A stretch of DNA of 64,000 bases, taken from Heritiera littoralis (taxonomy: Eukaryota; Streptophyta; Magnoliopsida; Malvales; Malvaceae). The translations under genes were made by a program, and so were the position numbers. Shown one piece after another: positions 1-12,457 of this stretch. The stretch lies in NCBI GenBank assembly GCA_031772115.1, contig JAPDPK010000054.1, forward strand, positions 3,410,001 through 3,474,000, read 5' to 3'. Numbering within the stretch: position 1 is the stretch's first letter; each line of letters starts with the position of its first letter. The notes under the pieces are model-generated. The model did no database searches. It was given only the letters and a program-made list of their open reading frames with translations, and was not told the origin of the DNA.

Positions 1-267
1 TTTTAATTTATTATGAAATCTTTCCATCTCTAATTTATTTTTTTTTTGGTATACTCTATCGAATTCATAAGTTTTAAAAATTTGTCTAATAATCACGTCA
101 TCCGAATTATTGCTCAATTGGTTTACGAAGGTAATTTTAATGAACCCACAAATATAAGCTTGGCTGCAAATAATAAATTTCCAATTTAGTAAACTTGGCA
201 TATTACTTGAATTATTCTAAAGTAAGGGCACAATCAAAGTAATTGAAATTTTTTTCATAGGGAAGTA

Positions 268-345
268 CAAAAAAAAATAAAAATTCGAGTCTTGAACTTA
301 TATCCTCTTATGTAATAATCACTAAATTAAGTTTTGATCGTTAGC
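268..345 (-). repeat. degenerate tRNA-related SINE relic
   Basis: On the minus strand a degraded A box (TTAATTTAGTGATTATTA) is followed by a B-box-like GTTCAAGACTCGAAT and then an A/T-rich end. Similar decayed copies appear near 2200-2275 and 46240-46345. No target duplication was found. Confidence 0.35.
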
Positions 346-474
346 AAGTGAGGTATTTGATTTATTATATAAATCTATAATTTTGCATCTAAAAACTTAT
401 TCAGGTAATAACTGCATTTTTTTGTTAAATGACAAATTTTGATTTAAATTTTTTTTAGATAAAAACAAATATTG

Positions 475-686
475 AATTTGATCATTATTTTTTTTTTGGT
501 CGAAACCCTCCGATTTCCACCTTAGGTGACTATTCCGGAGTCGAGAGAAGCAGAGCGTGGTTAGGCTTGTCCCCCTTCCAACACTGGCACTCCATACACA
601 AGTCAGGATTCGAACCCTGACCTTTCTTAAGGGACGAGGGCCGCTTGTTATCAACGCCAACCAGTTGTTGGTAAATTTGATCATTA
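475..686 (-). mobile_element. tRNA-derived SINE with 13-bp target duplication
   Basis: The body (488-673) lies between two copies of AATTTGATCATTA (475-487 and 674-686). Read on the minus strand it ends in a run of about ten A after GGTTTCGACC, as a retroposed RNA would. It has a perfect RNA polymerase III B box, GGTTCGAATCC (plus-strand 606-616), and an A-box-like TGGCGTTGATAACAAG near its 5' end. Perfect duplications plus tail orientation make retroposition secure. I cannot assign the SINE family by name. Confidence 0.85.
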
Positions 687-2023
687 ATTTAAATGATCAT
701 ATTTTCATCTTTAAAACATGAAAACTTTAATTTAGATTTAATCCACAATACTTACATTTTTCTTTCTTTCATATGAAAAACTTCAATTACACCAAAAAAA
801 ATTCATGATCTTAAAAAAAAATCTCAAACCCCTACTTTTTAAAACATAAAAAGCTCTAATGTCCATGTCATTAAGGTGGATAAGATGCGCCCGACTATTA
901 AATCAAACCTGTTTAGAGAAATTTCAAAGTTCTGTTTCGCAAGTTGCAAACTACTTGATGAAAAGATGGGATCATGCGAGGGCCCCATAGAATAGATTAA
1001 TTGGCAAATCTGTCGGCGCAGTCAACTATGCTCTAAAGACACCGAAACAAAAAACCGTGGGGAAATGACTATATTGGAGTTGGCAGTGATTAGTGTAGCA
1101 GAATTCAAAAACACGTGAGTTTGACTAATTTCACTATTCCACTACTTCTAAAGAGGCCTTATAATTTATAATAACATAACACAATGATGATATAAAAAAT
1201 GTGATTAAAATATATGAATGTAATATAAGTTTAAATTTGGTAAAATTTAAAAGAACAATATATTTAAAATATTAATATGAATTTTGATACAATAACTTTC
1301 ATATTTTACATATAATTTTTATATTTTACATTATACACACCATTTAACAAAATATAAACACAAAATATACACATAAATTCTCATAAATAATTCTACGACC
1401 CTACTGCTTTGCTTTAACAGAGCACATTTCTTAATTTCCAATTGCTTCTGAACAAGGCAAAGAATTTTAACTCCTGGACTTTATTGCCCCTTGATTTTGA
1501 AAGATAACTAACCCAAGTGTAGAAACCTATTTTGGACAAAGTAGTTGTCCTCATGTCGATTGTCAATACAACATGCACACAAGTAAATACAGGAATGTCC
1601 TTTTATCAGCTTCCTAATATTATGTGCAGATTGTAACATTGGAGAAATTGATTTACAATTTATACAAAAATATACAGATTTTTTTTTTTTGAGTTGTAAG
1701 TGTCAAATTTTAAAATAGTTTTGAATTTATGGTCCATGATTTTGAATCATTAAAATGATGACGTTTACGTATCAACTACTTTGTCTTCAAAGTTGATACG
1801 TTTAATTATAAATTAAAAGTTATTTATAACAATTAATAATCAAGTTATCAAACTAATAAACATTTGATCATCCATGAATTAAGTTTTCGTATGATCACAA
1901 CTTTCTCTTTTATTGTAGCTCAAGTTTTTTGACTAACCAATCACTTAATTTAACATGACATTAGAATTTGCCAAATCATTTGTACATAAAATTATTATGT
2001 GTGTGTATATATATATATATATT
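687..2023. other. gene-free AT-rich stretch
   Basis: Short tyrosine- and isoleucine-rich reading frames here follow AT microsatellites and show no family resemblance. The slightly more GC-rich part at 890-1110 has no recognisable coding signal. A (TG/TA) run lies at about 1999-2030. Confidence 0.5.
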
Positions 2024-2060
2024 TATATATGATACACTGACAGTGTATAGTTTTTATACA
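2024..2060. repeat. single arm of the GATACACTGACAGTGTATAG MITE family
   Basis: This segment matches one terminal arm of the foldback element at 50655-50841 and of the shorter copy at 17653-17765. The partner arm is missing, so it is a relic. Confidence 0.5.
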
Positions 2061-3853
2061 AACGAAATAGTATCCAAGTTTTTTTTCTTGGTGTTAATAA
2101 GTATTGAGATTTTATTAGTCTATGATCAACCTATTACAATCATTATGAAGTAAACTAGATATACCCTTAGGAGGATTCCTAATAAATATAAAAGCAAAAG
2201 AGTGGATTCGAATATTAGATTTATTTATTCTTAAAGAAAAATAACAATCGTTAAATCAAATCTTAATTATTAAATCCAAAATATTGAAATGCCTTTTTTT
2301 TTTGTTGTTGCTGTGTTCTAAAGTTTATAGTTTAATTTGATTTATTTGTTTATATAAAAGTTCATAGTTTAAAAATGCTATAATAATTACATTAATCATA
2401 ATCCGATTAATAAATTAATCATTTACATAAGACAGCTGCCTCTTTATTCTAATTGATTAGCTCCAACTCCTTTAATTTTGAAACTGAGTATGGACGTGGA
2501 CGGTATGCGACATGGCTTAATTAATTAATAAAGTTATTTTTCCCCTTTATTACATCTGTAATCAATTGGAAGTAAGAAATCAAATGATTTATAATATAAT
2601 CAACGCGAGTGATTAATCCGTATTTATAAAAGATTAATGAACTATTTATCAAATTTAATAAAAGAAATCAACCTTAGTTTGAGGAAAAGAACAAAATCTT
2701 ATAATATTATTGTCTCATGTTCAAATTTCATTATGTTGTGAAATTAATCAAATTTTATGTTTTATTTACGGAATCATATATCAGTTTAAAACTTGATTAT
2801 AATTTAAAATTTTCTTATAATTAATAAAAGTATATTACATTAGTTGTGAAATTTCTTAATGTAAACATCAACTTAATTAGTATAAAAATATAAAATATAT
2901 TTAAACAACTTGCCCACCAACTAGGGAGAATGAAGGGCTGCAACTGCAAGTTGTGAGACCGACAAACTGAGGTACAGCTCAACTCAATTACTTAATCACT
3001 TTTGTTTATTTCACTAAACTTTCTTTAGAATCACTAATTCTTTAGAAAAATTGTAGATTCCAAACATTATTAATAAAGATTGGTGTGCTAATTTGCCAAT
3101 CTTTTCGGGTCAATGTCTCCATTCTTTGGTGGGTCAGCCGAAGTGCCTAATGGATTAATAAAGCTAGTTATAACGACATTAAGAATCTTGCTACTAAGAT
3201 ATTATTATTATAGTTTCTGATGTTAGGTTTATTAATATAAATTAATGTGGAAATCATGTGAAAATTAGCTTAAATATATGACATTAGGTCTTTCGGATTT
3301 TTTTAATTTCTTAAAAATAAAATTAGAGCATATGATATGGAATTTATGTTTATGTATTGTCAACATATAAATTTTATATACTGAAATCACAAACATATCA
3401 TCTGATTAATTTATAAATTTTGAAATGAAAAGTTTTTAATAACAATAAATAAGATTTATATACTAATAAATATTTTTTTAATCATAACGGACAAATTTTG
3501 GTTTTTGTGAACATTTATTTTTTTATTATGAAATTGAGAGAATAATGAAGCAAATGAAGTGATATTTTGGAGCATAGCCGCGCACCAGCAAGGCAGCAAC
3601 CCAAGAAAAAATAATAAAGAAGCTCTTTGCTTGTATTCATCCATTCAAGCTTTCAAAATAAATTAGCCAAAAACACTCTTTTTTAAACAATTTTATAAAA
3701 AAAAATCAATAATACTAAACGCGCAGAAGAAATACCCAACAATACTCATTTTTAATCTAAAAAAACAATTTTAATGAATTAAAATTTTGGCAAAATAATG
3801 CTGTCGTTGGAGATCTGAATCCCAAACGTCAACGGGAGCGTAATGTGTAACTT
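2061..3853. other. gene-free AT-rich stretch
   Basis: There is no supported gene. About 2200-2275 holds a degraded SINE-like piece (GATTCGAATAT with a decayed A box). The short frame at 3456-3644 on the minus strand has no family resemblance. Confidence 0.45.
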
Positions 3854-4016
3854 TAAGGCTTTGCTTGGTATGATGGAAAGAAATGGGTGAGGAAAGAAAA
3901 TTAGTTAATCAAATGGTTAAGCTACAAAGTAGAAAAGTTGTTATGAAACATAACCATTTGATTAACTAATTTTCCTTCCTCACCCCTTTCTTTCCATCCT
4001 ACCAAGCAAAGCCTAA
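3854..4016. mobile_element. PIF/Harbinger (Tourist)-like MITE, TAA target duplication
   Basis: A 157-bp foldback element (3857-4013) is flanked by TAA (3854-3856 and 4014-4016). Its ends are inverted: it starts GGCTTTGCTTGGTA and ends with TACCAAGCAAAGCC. The arms stay almost complementary for about 68 bp around a short loop near 3925-3950. A 3-bp TAA/TTA duplication and a GGC..TTTGG-type terminus are typical of Tourist-like MITEs. No transposase is present, so it is non-autonomous. Confidence 0.8.
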
Positions 4017-4020
4017 GTCA

Positions 4021-4212
4021 AGAATCCAATGTATCTGAAATTCTAAATATATAAAAGAGTCTGACACGGCAACAGAATCTCCCTTAGAAGTTCGAAGATA
4101 GTTTTCAAACTCTAACAAAGTTAATTTAATGACATTTTATTTATTTACTTATTTATTAAAATCCGTTCGTCTTTATTGCAAAGCTTGGGTTAACGTTTTT
4201 AGTGGGCATTAT
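4021..4212 (+). repeat. direct repeat, copy 1 (partner at 7164-7354)
   Basis: About 190 bp running from GAATCCAATGTATCTGAA to GGGTTAACGTTTTTA..GGGCATT is repeated 3.1 kb downstream with small differences. Copy 1 sits between the MITE at 3857 and the Helitron-like block at 4216. No coding potential was recognised. Confidence 0.7.
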
Positions 4213-4215
4213 ATA

Positions 4216-4231
4216 TCTATCTATCTATACA

Positions 4232-4272
<41 letters not shown>

Positions 4273-4723
4273 CTATACATACATATATATTTTTGTCTCC
4301 TCCTCTCTATTTGTTTGACACTTGTCTATTTTTTTTTTGCCCTCAACAATTTTTTTTTTCACTTTGGTCCTTTTGTTTTTTTTCTTACCAATTTTTTTAG
4401 TTAAATCATTAACATGTTTTTTGTATGTTATGTATTGTGTGTTCTAGATTTGTTGTATTCTATTCAATTGCTGTAATACTTTCTCTAAAGGATACTTTAA
4501 TCTATATGTAACAATAGTGATATTATTTCTACTTTTACTTCTTTTGTTATTCCATATTTATATTGAACCAAAATTTCAATCAGGTTTTGTAACAAATTAA
4601 TGAACATGATTGTTCAAATCTTGAGTATTTTAATTTTTAACTCTTCATTTGTATGCATTGAATTTGAACAAAAAATTGTAAAGAAAAAAAATTTTCCGTA
4701 GCGAAGCACAGGCAATTTTCTAG
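4216..4723 (+). mobile_element. Helitron-like element, first of a tandem pair
   Basis: The 3' end shows the Helitron signature: an imperfect hairpin at 4696-4713 (CCGTAGCGAAGCACAGG), a short spacer, then CTAG (4720-4723) followed by T. Helitrons end in CTRR and insert between A and T. The 5' end is a guess, placed at the first TC after A in the TA-rich stretch at 4216. No Rep/helicase is encoded. The segment from GTCTCCTC through CCCTCAACAATTTT to AACATGTTTTTTGTATG is repeated in the next element. Confidence 0.5.
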
Positions 4724-5203
4724 TATATATATATATTTTTGTCTCCTCACTATCCTTTGAGTGACACTTTTCCATTAAATTTTTTTTGCCCTCAACAATT
4801 TTTTTTTTTTTACTTAGGTTCTTTTATTTTGTTTTCTCAACAATTTTTTTAGTTAAATCCTTAACATGTTTTTTGTATGACTCTTAACTCTTTTTAATAT
4901 AGTCATCTATTATTGTTTAATGGTATTACTTTATATTTTTATCTACTTGCTTCTTCTACTTGCATATATTTTGCTTTCGAATGAAAATTATTATATGAAA
5001 GGGTTTTTACCTCTAACTTTTTAAAAAAAAAAAATTTTACTTTGCATATTGCACTTTGTAGTAAATATATATAGTTCAATTAGTTATTCTTAAAATAAAA
5101 ATGCTTATAGATGGGTTTAAAACCTTACACTTGATTAATAATATGAACAAAACATTCTTAGTTGATTTTTTTTACTTTTCGTTAAATTGTCTGAACTTCT
5201 ATG

Positions 5204-5239
<36 letters not shown>

Positions 5240-5563
5240 GTGATTTTACTTTTTATTGTTATTGCATCATTATCTTAATTTGTTTGTTTCTAGAACAGAT
5301 TATTTGTTTGTCATACTATTTAACTTAAGTATTGTGTATTTTTTTATTCAAGCTAATACAATTTTCTCAAAAAATTATTTTTTGGACATTTTGTTTGATA
5401 TATAAACTCTATCCTTAGTAAACATGTTTTTCTTTTGTACTAAACAATATGAAGGAAATAAATATTTTTATGACCAATAACTTTTATCTAATAATCAATT
5501 TTACTAACTTTAAAAATTACAAAATAAAAATAGACCCGCAGCATCGTGCGGGTTTGTGACTAG
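4724..5563 (+). mobile_element. Helitron-like element, second of a tandem pair
   Basis: The 3' end has a clear hairpin, CCCGCA-GCATCG-TGCGGG (5535-5552), then TTTGTGA and CTAG (5560-5563) before T. This is the canonical Helitron terminus. Its 5' part (4734-4881) repeats that of the first element: TA run, TTTTTGTCTCCTC, CCCTCAACAATTTT, AGTTAAATC, AACATGTTTTTTGTATG. Small reading frames inside are low-complexity and not supported as genes. Confidence 0.55.
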
Positions 5564-7163
5564 TACATTATAACTTGTATGAATTTTCAATTTATCTGAA
5601 ATTCGTCATGCATGAATTGATTTTATCATTCTTTCTGTGCATGTCTAAGTTTTCAAATTTTATAACATATATAATATACATATATCAAACTACAATGCTA
5701 TATGAAAATTATAGTTTAAAAAATTTTGAGGAAATTTTCAATTTTTTTTGCATAAGAAAAACTTATGGTTACTTTTGTCTATAATAATATTTTAATAATA
5801 GCTTTAAGTTTTATCATAATTCAACTCTAATCTTTTAGTTTGAAAAATGGACATTTTTATTCAAAATTATAAATTTAACGGCGCAAAAATTTGTTCTATT
5901 AAGTTACTATTAAAAAATCTATTAACCTAAATATTTATTACTCATGAAATATCCATAATATCATTTTTTGGTGTAAAAAAATAAAAATCTTACATAGAAT
6001 ACTTTTTTTAAAAATTACTCAAAAATAAAAATAAAATTCATTATTGATACTTAAGAATGTGATATTATTAATTCAAGTTTAGTAATTGATTGATACATGT
6101 TAAAATCATTTGTGATTTTGGACCAAAGTGTCTATTTTCAGAACAAATAGCCTAAAATTGAATTATGATAAAATATTGAGTACCTCAATAAAATTTACCT
6201 TTTAAAAATTCTTATGGATTAAAAACGAATAATTTCTTGAGATTTGGGAAAATAAAAATTTGGTTACCAAACTTACATTAATTCTATTTGATAGAGATAC
6301 AATTAAAATTACAAAATCAGTCTCAAATTCTTACATTAAAGTAATAATTGCTAATATAATTTGACAATAATTATTCCTTTCTTTGAGACAATCAAACATA
6401 TTAAAAAGAATATGCAATATCTTTTTGAAAACTAATTATTGTTAACATAACGTCAAGTCTCTATGCCTACTTTTTAAAAAATTGGTTCATCTTCAGTTTT
6501 GTTGAATTTTTTTTTACCAACACTGAAATTTGAGTATAAATCTAAAGTAACATTTAACAATAAATAAATATATTAAAATATACTTATATAGTTTTGACGT
6601 CTCTTTGAATAATAGTATACTCCATGAATTGCAAAGCATCCTGATTAAATTTCATCAAACATCCTCATTTTGGTTGATTAAGTTTTTTTAATAATAAATT
6701 TAAAATAATTAATCATAAATAATTAAAAAATTATAAACAAAAATTATTAAAACATGCAATTACTATATTAAGAAAAATACTATCATAGTCATATGTAGTA
6801 CTGATAAAGCCATCTGAATTTCTACCAAAACTAATACCATCATGATTAAAAATAAAAAAAAATGCAAGCGGAAATTAATGTTTTTAATGTGGATTAAATT
6901 TACAAATTTAATTAAAAAAATACTAATCATGTGATAATTTTACAAAGTACCAACAATTTGACAATATATATATATACACACAACATAAAATCTTCAATTG
7001 TCTTGTCTTATATGAGTTTGCATCACTCCAACTATAAATAATCGTATCATAATAATAATAATAACATATACAATTTATTTTTTAATAACAAAATATTTTT
7101 AAACAACTTAAAATGTAAATTATCTCACTATCCAATCCAATTTTGATCAATGTGAATGCAAAG
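5564..7163. other. gene-free AT-rich stretch
   Basis: No coding or structural element could be supported. The frame at 5575-5784 is Phe/Tyr/Ile-rich and has no recognisable motif. Confidence 0.5.
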
Positions 7164-7354
7164 TAAGGAATCCAATGTATCTGAAGCTCTGGATGTATAA
7201 AAAATTGAAGAAACGGCAGCACAATCTCTCTTCGAAGATAATTTTCAAAACTCTAACAAAGTTAATTATACATATATATTTATTTATTAATTATTATTAA
7301 AATCCATTTGTCCTTATTGCAAAGCTTGGGTTAACGTTTTTATGGGGCATTCTA
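7164..7354 (+). repeat. direct repeat, copy 2 (partner at 4021-4212)
   Basis: This is the second copy of the segment at 4021-4212, with the same order of blocks: GAATCCAATGTATCTGAA, CTCTAACAAAGTTAATT, TTATTGCAAAGCTTGGGTTA and GGGGCATTC. It lacks both the upstream MITE and the downstream Helitron-like DNA, so it serves as an unoccupied comparison. Confidence 0.7.
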
Positions 7355-9782
7355 TATAAAATAGAATATGCACAACACTTATTTTAACTTTGCTTGGCAC
7401 TCTGTCAATTAGTGACTTCAAATTTCTCTCTTTTGGCCAAATTATGATTCAGATAAGTCAAAGAAATCAATTAAGAACTTAACTTCAAATCAACTAAAAG
7501 ATTATGAAAAAATATTGTTTAATGAATTCGTTAGCTTCAATGTTGACAAGTTTGTTTAAATTAATTCAAAATATTAAAATATTTTAATTTACGATTTAAT
7601 AAAAAATTAAAAATATATTAATTGAGTAAGAATTTATGTTCAGGTTCTATATGCATGACTATTATGTTTTGAAGAGTGAAATTTAATAATTTATGCACTC
7701 AAAAAAGTCAAATTAATTCGTCATCAAACTTTATTTATTATTTCATGTAACTTTTTATCTAAAAAATATTCAAAATAGACAGTAATATGGGAATGGTGAA
7801 AGGATTGGCACATTGTATATGTTAAAATTTAAACTTTAAATTTACTAAAAGCCGCCTTAATAACAATGACATGAATAAGTTAAAATAAACTTCAATTTCA
7901 AAACTTATAATTTTTAAGATAATATGATCGAATGCTTAACATGAAACGTAAATATAATATAAAAAATTTATGTATTTTATTTTTGTATAAGACAAAATTA
8001 GGTTTCATAATGGTCGGATATATCTTGAAGTTATTCACATAAAAAGTTATTTGCTAATAAGAAATTAAAATTTATAGGAGATGTGTTGAAGTCTTACACT
8101 CAATCTAGTCAATTTTTATGACTTGAAAGAGTCAAATTACAAATACAAAAGCTCTTACTACATGATATCTTATTCGAATTGAATTGCTAGCATCACCAAT
8201 TTGGTGTGTGGCTGCAAATATTACAATAGGAAATAGATTTTTATCTTTTGTTTTTTCTACTTATTTCTTGTACTCAATACCATATAAAATACTTAACAAT
8301 ATTCTCACGTGCTCAGATTAAGTAAATATATAATTATAGATAGATAAATAGATTCAAGTTCACTCATATTTGGTTTGATTAAAATTAGATTTTGAAATTA
8401 ATTGGTATTTTTTTTATAGAAAAGCTGCAATCAGATAATAAAAAAATACAAATATTGGAATTTGAATTTAATAAATAAATATTGAAACCTATGTATTAAA
8501 AGATTAAATAAATTAACTGGATCAAACATAAATTTCATTTAATTAACTCGATTAATGATAAAAATCACATATATATTTGTGTGTTTGGGCACTCCCAAAT
8601 TGGTTACTTCTGACCAATAAATATTCCTTCAGGTCGAAGAAACAGCTAAGTTAGACGTGCAAACTTGTAAATGTAGTTGCGAATTATTTCTGGTACTCCC
8701 AATTTGTTTTAGACTTTTAAATAGAATCATTAAAGGCAAGGATGGAAGGGATTGGAGTGATAAATATCGAACCTGATTTTTATGATATTTTGATATGATT
8801 TGATTTATGCAAATTTTTAATTTTACGATTCATATAGAAAAGTATTTTATTTGAACTTATTCACATAAATTCAATTTGATTCAAATCAATTATTTGAGTT
8901 TTAGAATTAAGCAATTATGAGTTTTATTTCAATTTTAAGTTAAACTTTTATACAAATAGTGTAAATTATAAAATACTAAACAACAAAATATGTAATTATA
9001 ATCCAAATCAGATTGATCCATATACAAATCAATCCAAACTTATGCGCTTTGATGATATCACTATTCAAATTTGAGTCGATTTTAATCTTTTAATTTTCTC
9101 TATTTTCTCTCAACCATGCAAGGGATGCAGTTGGCAAGAAAGGTGTCTCTTATAATCAATATAAAAAGCGAGGTGGGCTCTTTTAAATTTGATGCATTAG
9201 GCTGTCTTTGTTGACTTGAGAAATTAGGAAAAATTTAGGGGTTACAACTCACAATTGGACAAATGGGTGGAAATCTTTCGAATAAGCTGCACCATGCCAC
9301 CTGTTTGTCTTCCTTCATTGACATGCTTGACTTAAAAAAAAAAGGAGAGAAAAGAAAAGAAAAACTAATTATATAGGGGTTCCAAATTATCTTCGATGGT
9401 TGAAAATGATTGTTCTTATAATTTTTTTCACTTATAAATAGTTTTGCACAGGTTATTGGTTTTGTCCATGAAATATTTTTCAAAAATACATTTTTCTTAA
9501 TATATGATTTGGATAATTAAAGTTATCATAATTAAATTCAGTTATCATTAAAATTAAAATTTAATAGTTTATCAACAATTCACAAAAGTTTTCGCATATT
9601 CAAATTTTTAATAAAAATTAAAATCCTAAATTTTTTTCCAAATTATCATTGATCATATACAACATCCATAAACTGCACACACACACACACACGTGTACGT
9701 GTGTGTACTGTGTACACACACGCAAGAATGGATCAAGTAATACAAATGTAAATCAATTTGTTTTACATCATCGTACAATTTT
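7355..9782. other. gene-free AT-rich stretch
   Basis: No gene was found. The only local structure is a (CA)n/(GT)n block at about 9676-9723 that folds back on itself around GTGTACGTG. The minus-strand frame at 9235-9483 has no family resemblance. Confidence 0.5.
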
Positions 9783-10497
9783 TGTTGGGATAAAACATGG
9801 TAAAACAATTATCTGATAGATACGTAATGCAGCGAAAAATCAAATTATTCCTCTTTTGTGTGAACCTAGCAGGAAATTATCAAATAGAGCAATCCCAAAT
9901 AATATCAAGAGACAAATAGATCACCACAAGCACAAGGACACAAGCGATTTAACGTGGAAAACCTCCTCAAGCGAGGAGTAAAAACCACGGCCCTACAGGC
10001 ACCAAAACAATCTCCACTATCAACAATAATGGGAATACAAAGTTCTCTATAGCTAATACTAGAGGTATACAAGCACATCTCAAGAACAATAATTCTTGGT
10101 TAACAATCTTACAAGAAAAAAAAAAGGAGAGATCTCACTAAAAAGATGACACAACAATACCTTCTACAAAATTGTAGATAGGAAGCTCGAAACTCGATCT
10201 CCACCGTTCAACACGAAGAACTCAATGTCATGAATGTGCTGACAAAAATTTTAGCTCAATCGGACAACAACTAGATCTCAATCAACTCTATCAAACTTTT
10301 CAGCTTCTACGAACTTTCCCTTTTTCTTTTCTTTTTCTCTCTTTTGGCTGCTCACTTTTTTTTACTCTCAAAACTATGCTACTGCTAACTTCATGAAGGG
10401 GTTAAAAACCCTTAAAACACAACCCATGTGCAAGGACTATAAAGCCCTTAATGAAATATTGAGTGGGCTCCACATGGGAAGGAAACCCAACCCAACA
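9783..10497 (-). repeat. 3' LTR of the minus-strand Copia element (715 bp)
   Basis: On the minus strand it begins TGTTGGGTTGGG just after a purine tract (AAGGGGAGATT, plus-strand 10498-10508) and ends with CCCAACA at 9783. It matches the remnant at 16820-17355 through its inner 535 bp with scattered differences. Confidence 0.85.
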
Positions 10498-10509
10498 AAT
10501 CTCCCCTTT

Positions 10510-12457
10510 CCGACTATGTGGAGGGAATCGCCATCCTGGCGATCAACCGACAAACTTCAAGCTTATCCTTCGGTAGTGTCTTAGTTAACATATCAGAGCC
10601 ATTGCGATCAGTGTGAATCTTCTCAAGTTCAAACAAGTTGTCATTAAGAGCATCTCTTAACCAATGATACCTCACATCAATGTGCTTTGATCTTGCATGA
10701 AAAGTGAAATTCTTACCGAGGTGAATTGCGCTTTGATTATCGCAAAATACCACATACCTCTGTTGCTTGAAACCAAGCTCCTTCATGAACTTTTTCATCC
10801 ATAGTAACTCCTTACTAGCTTTCGTTGCTGCAATAAACTCTGCCTCTGTAGTAGAAAGTGTTACACCTTTCTGTAGCCTCGACTGCCAAGATACAACACC
10901 ACCTGTAAAGGTAATCAAACAACCTGAAGTGGACTTTCAGAAATCCACATCTCCTGCCATATCAGAATCAGTGTAGCCAACAAGCACTGGTTTTCCACTT
11001 CCAAAAGTGAGACTTAATTTGGAAGTGCCTTTGAGATATCTCATAATCCACTTCACTACATCCCAATGCTCTCTACCTGGATTTGACAGAAAACGGCTAA
11101 CAACACCAACTGCATGAGCTATATCCGGCCTAGTACACACCATAGCATACATCAAACTTCCTACTGCTGAAGCACACAAAACTCGTCTCATATCTTCCTT
11201 CTCCTTATCTGTAGAAGGGCAATGCTCAGAACTTAGCTTAAAGTGAGTAGCAATAGGAGAACTAACCACTTTAGCTTGATCCATGTTGAACCTCTCAAGC
11301 ACCTTTTCAATATATTGCTTCTGTGACAAATACAACTTCTTGGCTGCTCTATCTCGGTAAATTCGAATCCCAAGAATCTATTTTTCTAGCCCTAAGTCCT
11401 TCATAGCAAAGGATCTGCTCAACTACTTCTTCAACAAATCAATCCTTGAAGCATTCTTGCCAACAATCAACATATCATCCACATAAAGCAATAAAATGAT
11501 AAAGTCACCATCAGAGAATTTCTGTACAAAAACACAATGGTCAGAAGTATTTTTCCTATAGCCTTGTTTTTCCATAACAGACTCAAACTTCTTGTACCAC
11601 TGCCTCAGTGCTTGCTTCAACCCATAAAGGCTTTTGATTAGCTTACACACATAATCTTCTTTGCCTTTAACTTAAAACCCTTTGGCTGCTCCATGTAAAT
11701 TTCTTTATCCACATCATCATGGAGAAAAGCAGTTTTGACATTCATCTACTCAACCTCCAAATCAAGACTAGCTGCTAAACCCAGAACAACACAAATGGAT
11801 GATATCTTAACAACTGGAGAAAGGATTTCATCAAAGTCAATACCTTTCTTCTGGCTAAATCCCTTGACAACTAATCTGGCTTTGTAACATGGCTGTGAAG
11901 TATGTTCTTCTTGCTTCACTCAGTATACCCATCTGTTCTTGAAAGCTTTCTTTCTTCCCCTTAGGTAGCTTTACTAGCTCAAAAGTGTTATTCTCATGCA
12001 ATGATTTCATCTCATCATGCATGGCATCAATCCACTCTTTCTTGCGTTCATCTTCCATGGCCTCCTCATAGCATTCGGGTTCTCCCTCGTCAGTCAGTAA
12101 CACATACTCATTAGGAGAATACCTCATGGAAAGTTGTCTATCCCTAGTAGACCTTCTGAGTGGAATATCTGATAAAACCTCTAGTGTAACCTCTGAAACT
12201 GGTGGCTGCTCATCAACATTATCACCCAAATCAACATGTGTAGAATCGATACCAACATTATCTGTATCCTATTGGTTATTCTAAACATCTTCAGCTTCTG
12301 TTGGCACATGTGTCAAAGGAACTAGATCTAAATCAATCAAATCATCACTACTTTGAGGAACTATTGTCTCAAGCTTCTGAATATCTTCAATGGTTTGGTC
12401 TTCCATGAACACAACATCTCGGCTCCTTACAAGTTTCTTCAACACTGGATCATAAAA
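10510..12457 (-). pseudogene. Copia pol, 3' half: reverse transcriptase and RNase H, broken
   Basis: Minus-strand pieces read as Copia pol. The RT segments at 11423-12229 include SLYGLKQALRQWYKKF and the catalytic YVDD box (LLLYVDDMLIVG, about 11465-11495). Connector and RNase H segments lie at 10937-11335 (CTRPDIAHAVGVVSRFL) and 10514-10918 (LSTTEAEFIAATKASKE, then DNQSAIHL and HARSKHIDVRYHW). Stops and frameshifts separate the pieces, for example between 11335 and 11423, between 11650 and 11855, and near 12229-12281. It is therefore dead. The reading resumes in phase across the solo LTR from the integrase side once one 5-bp target copy is discounted. Confidence 0.9.
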
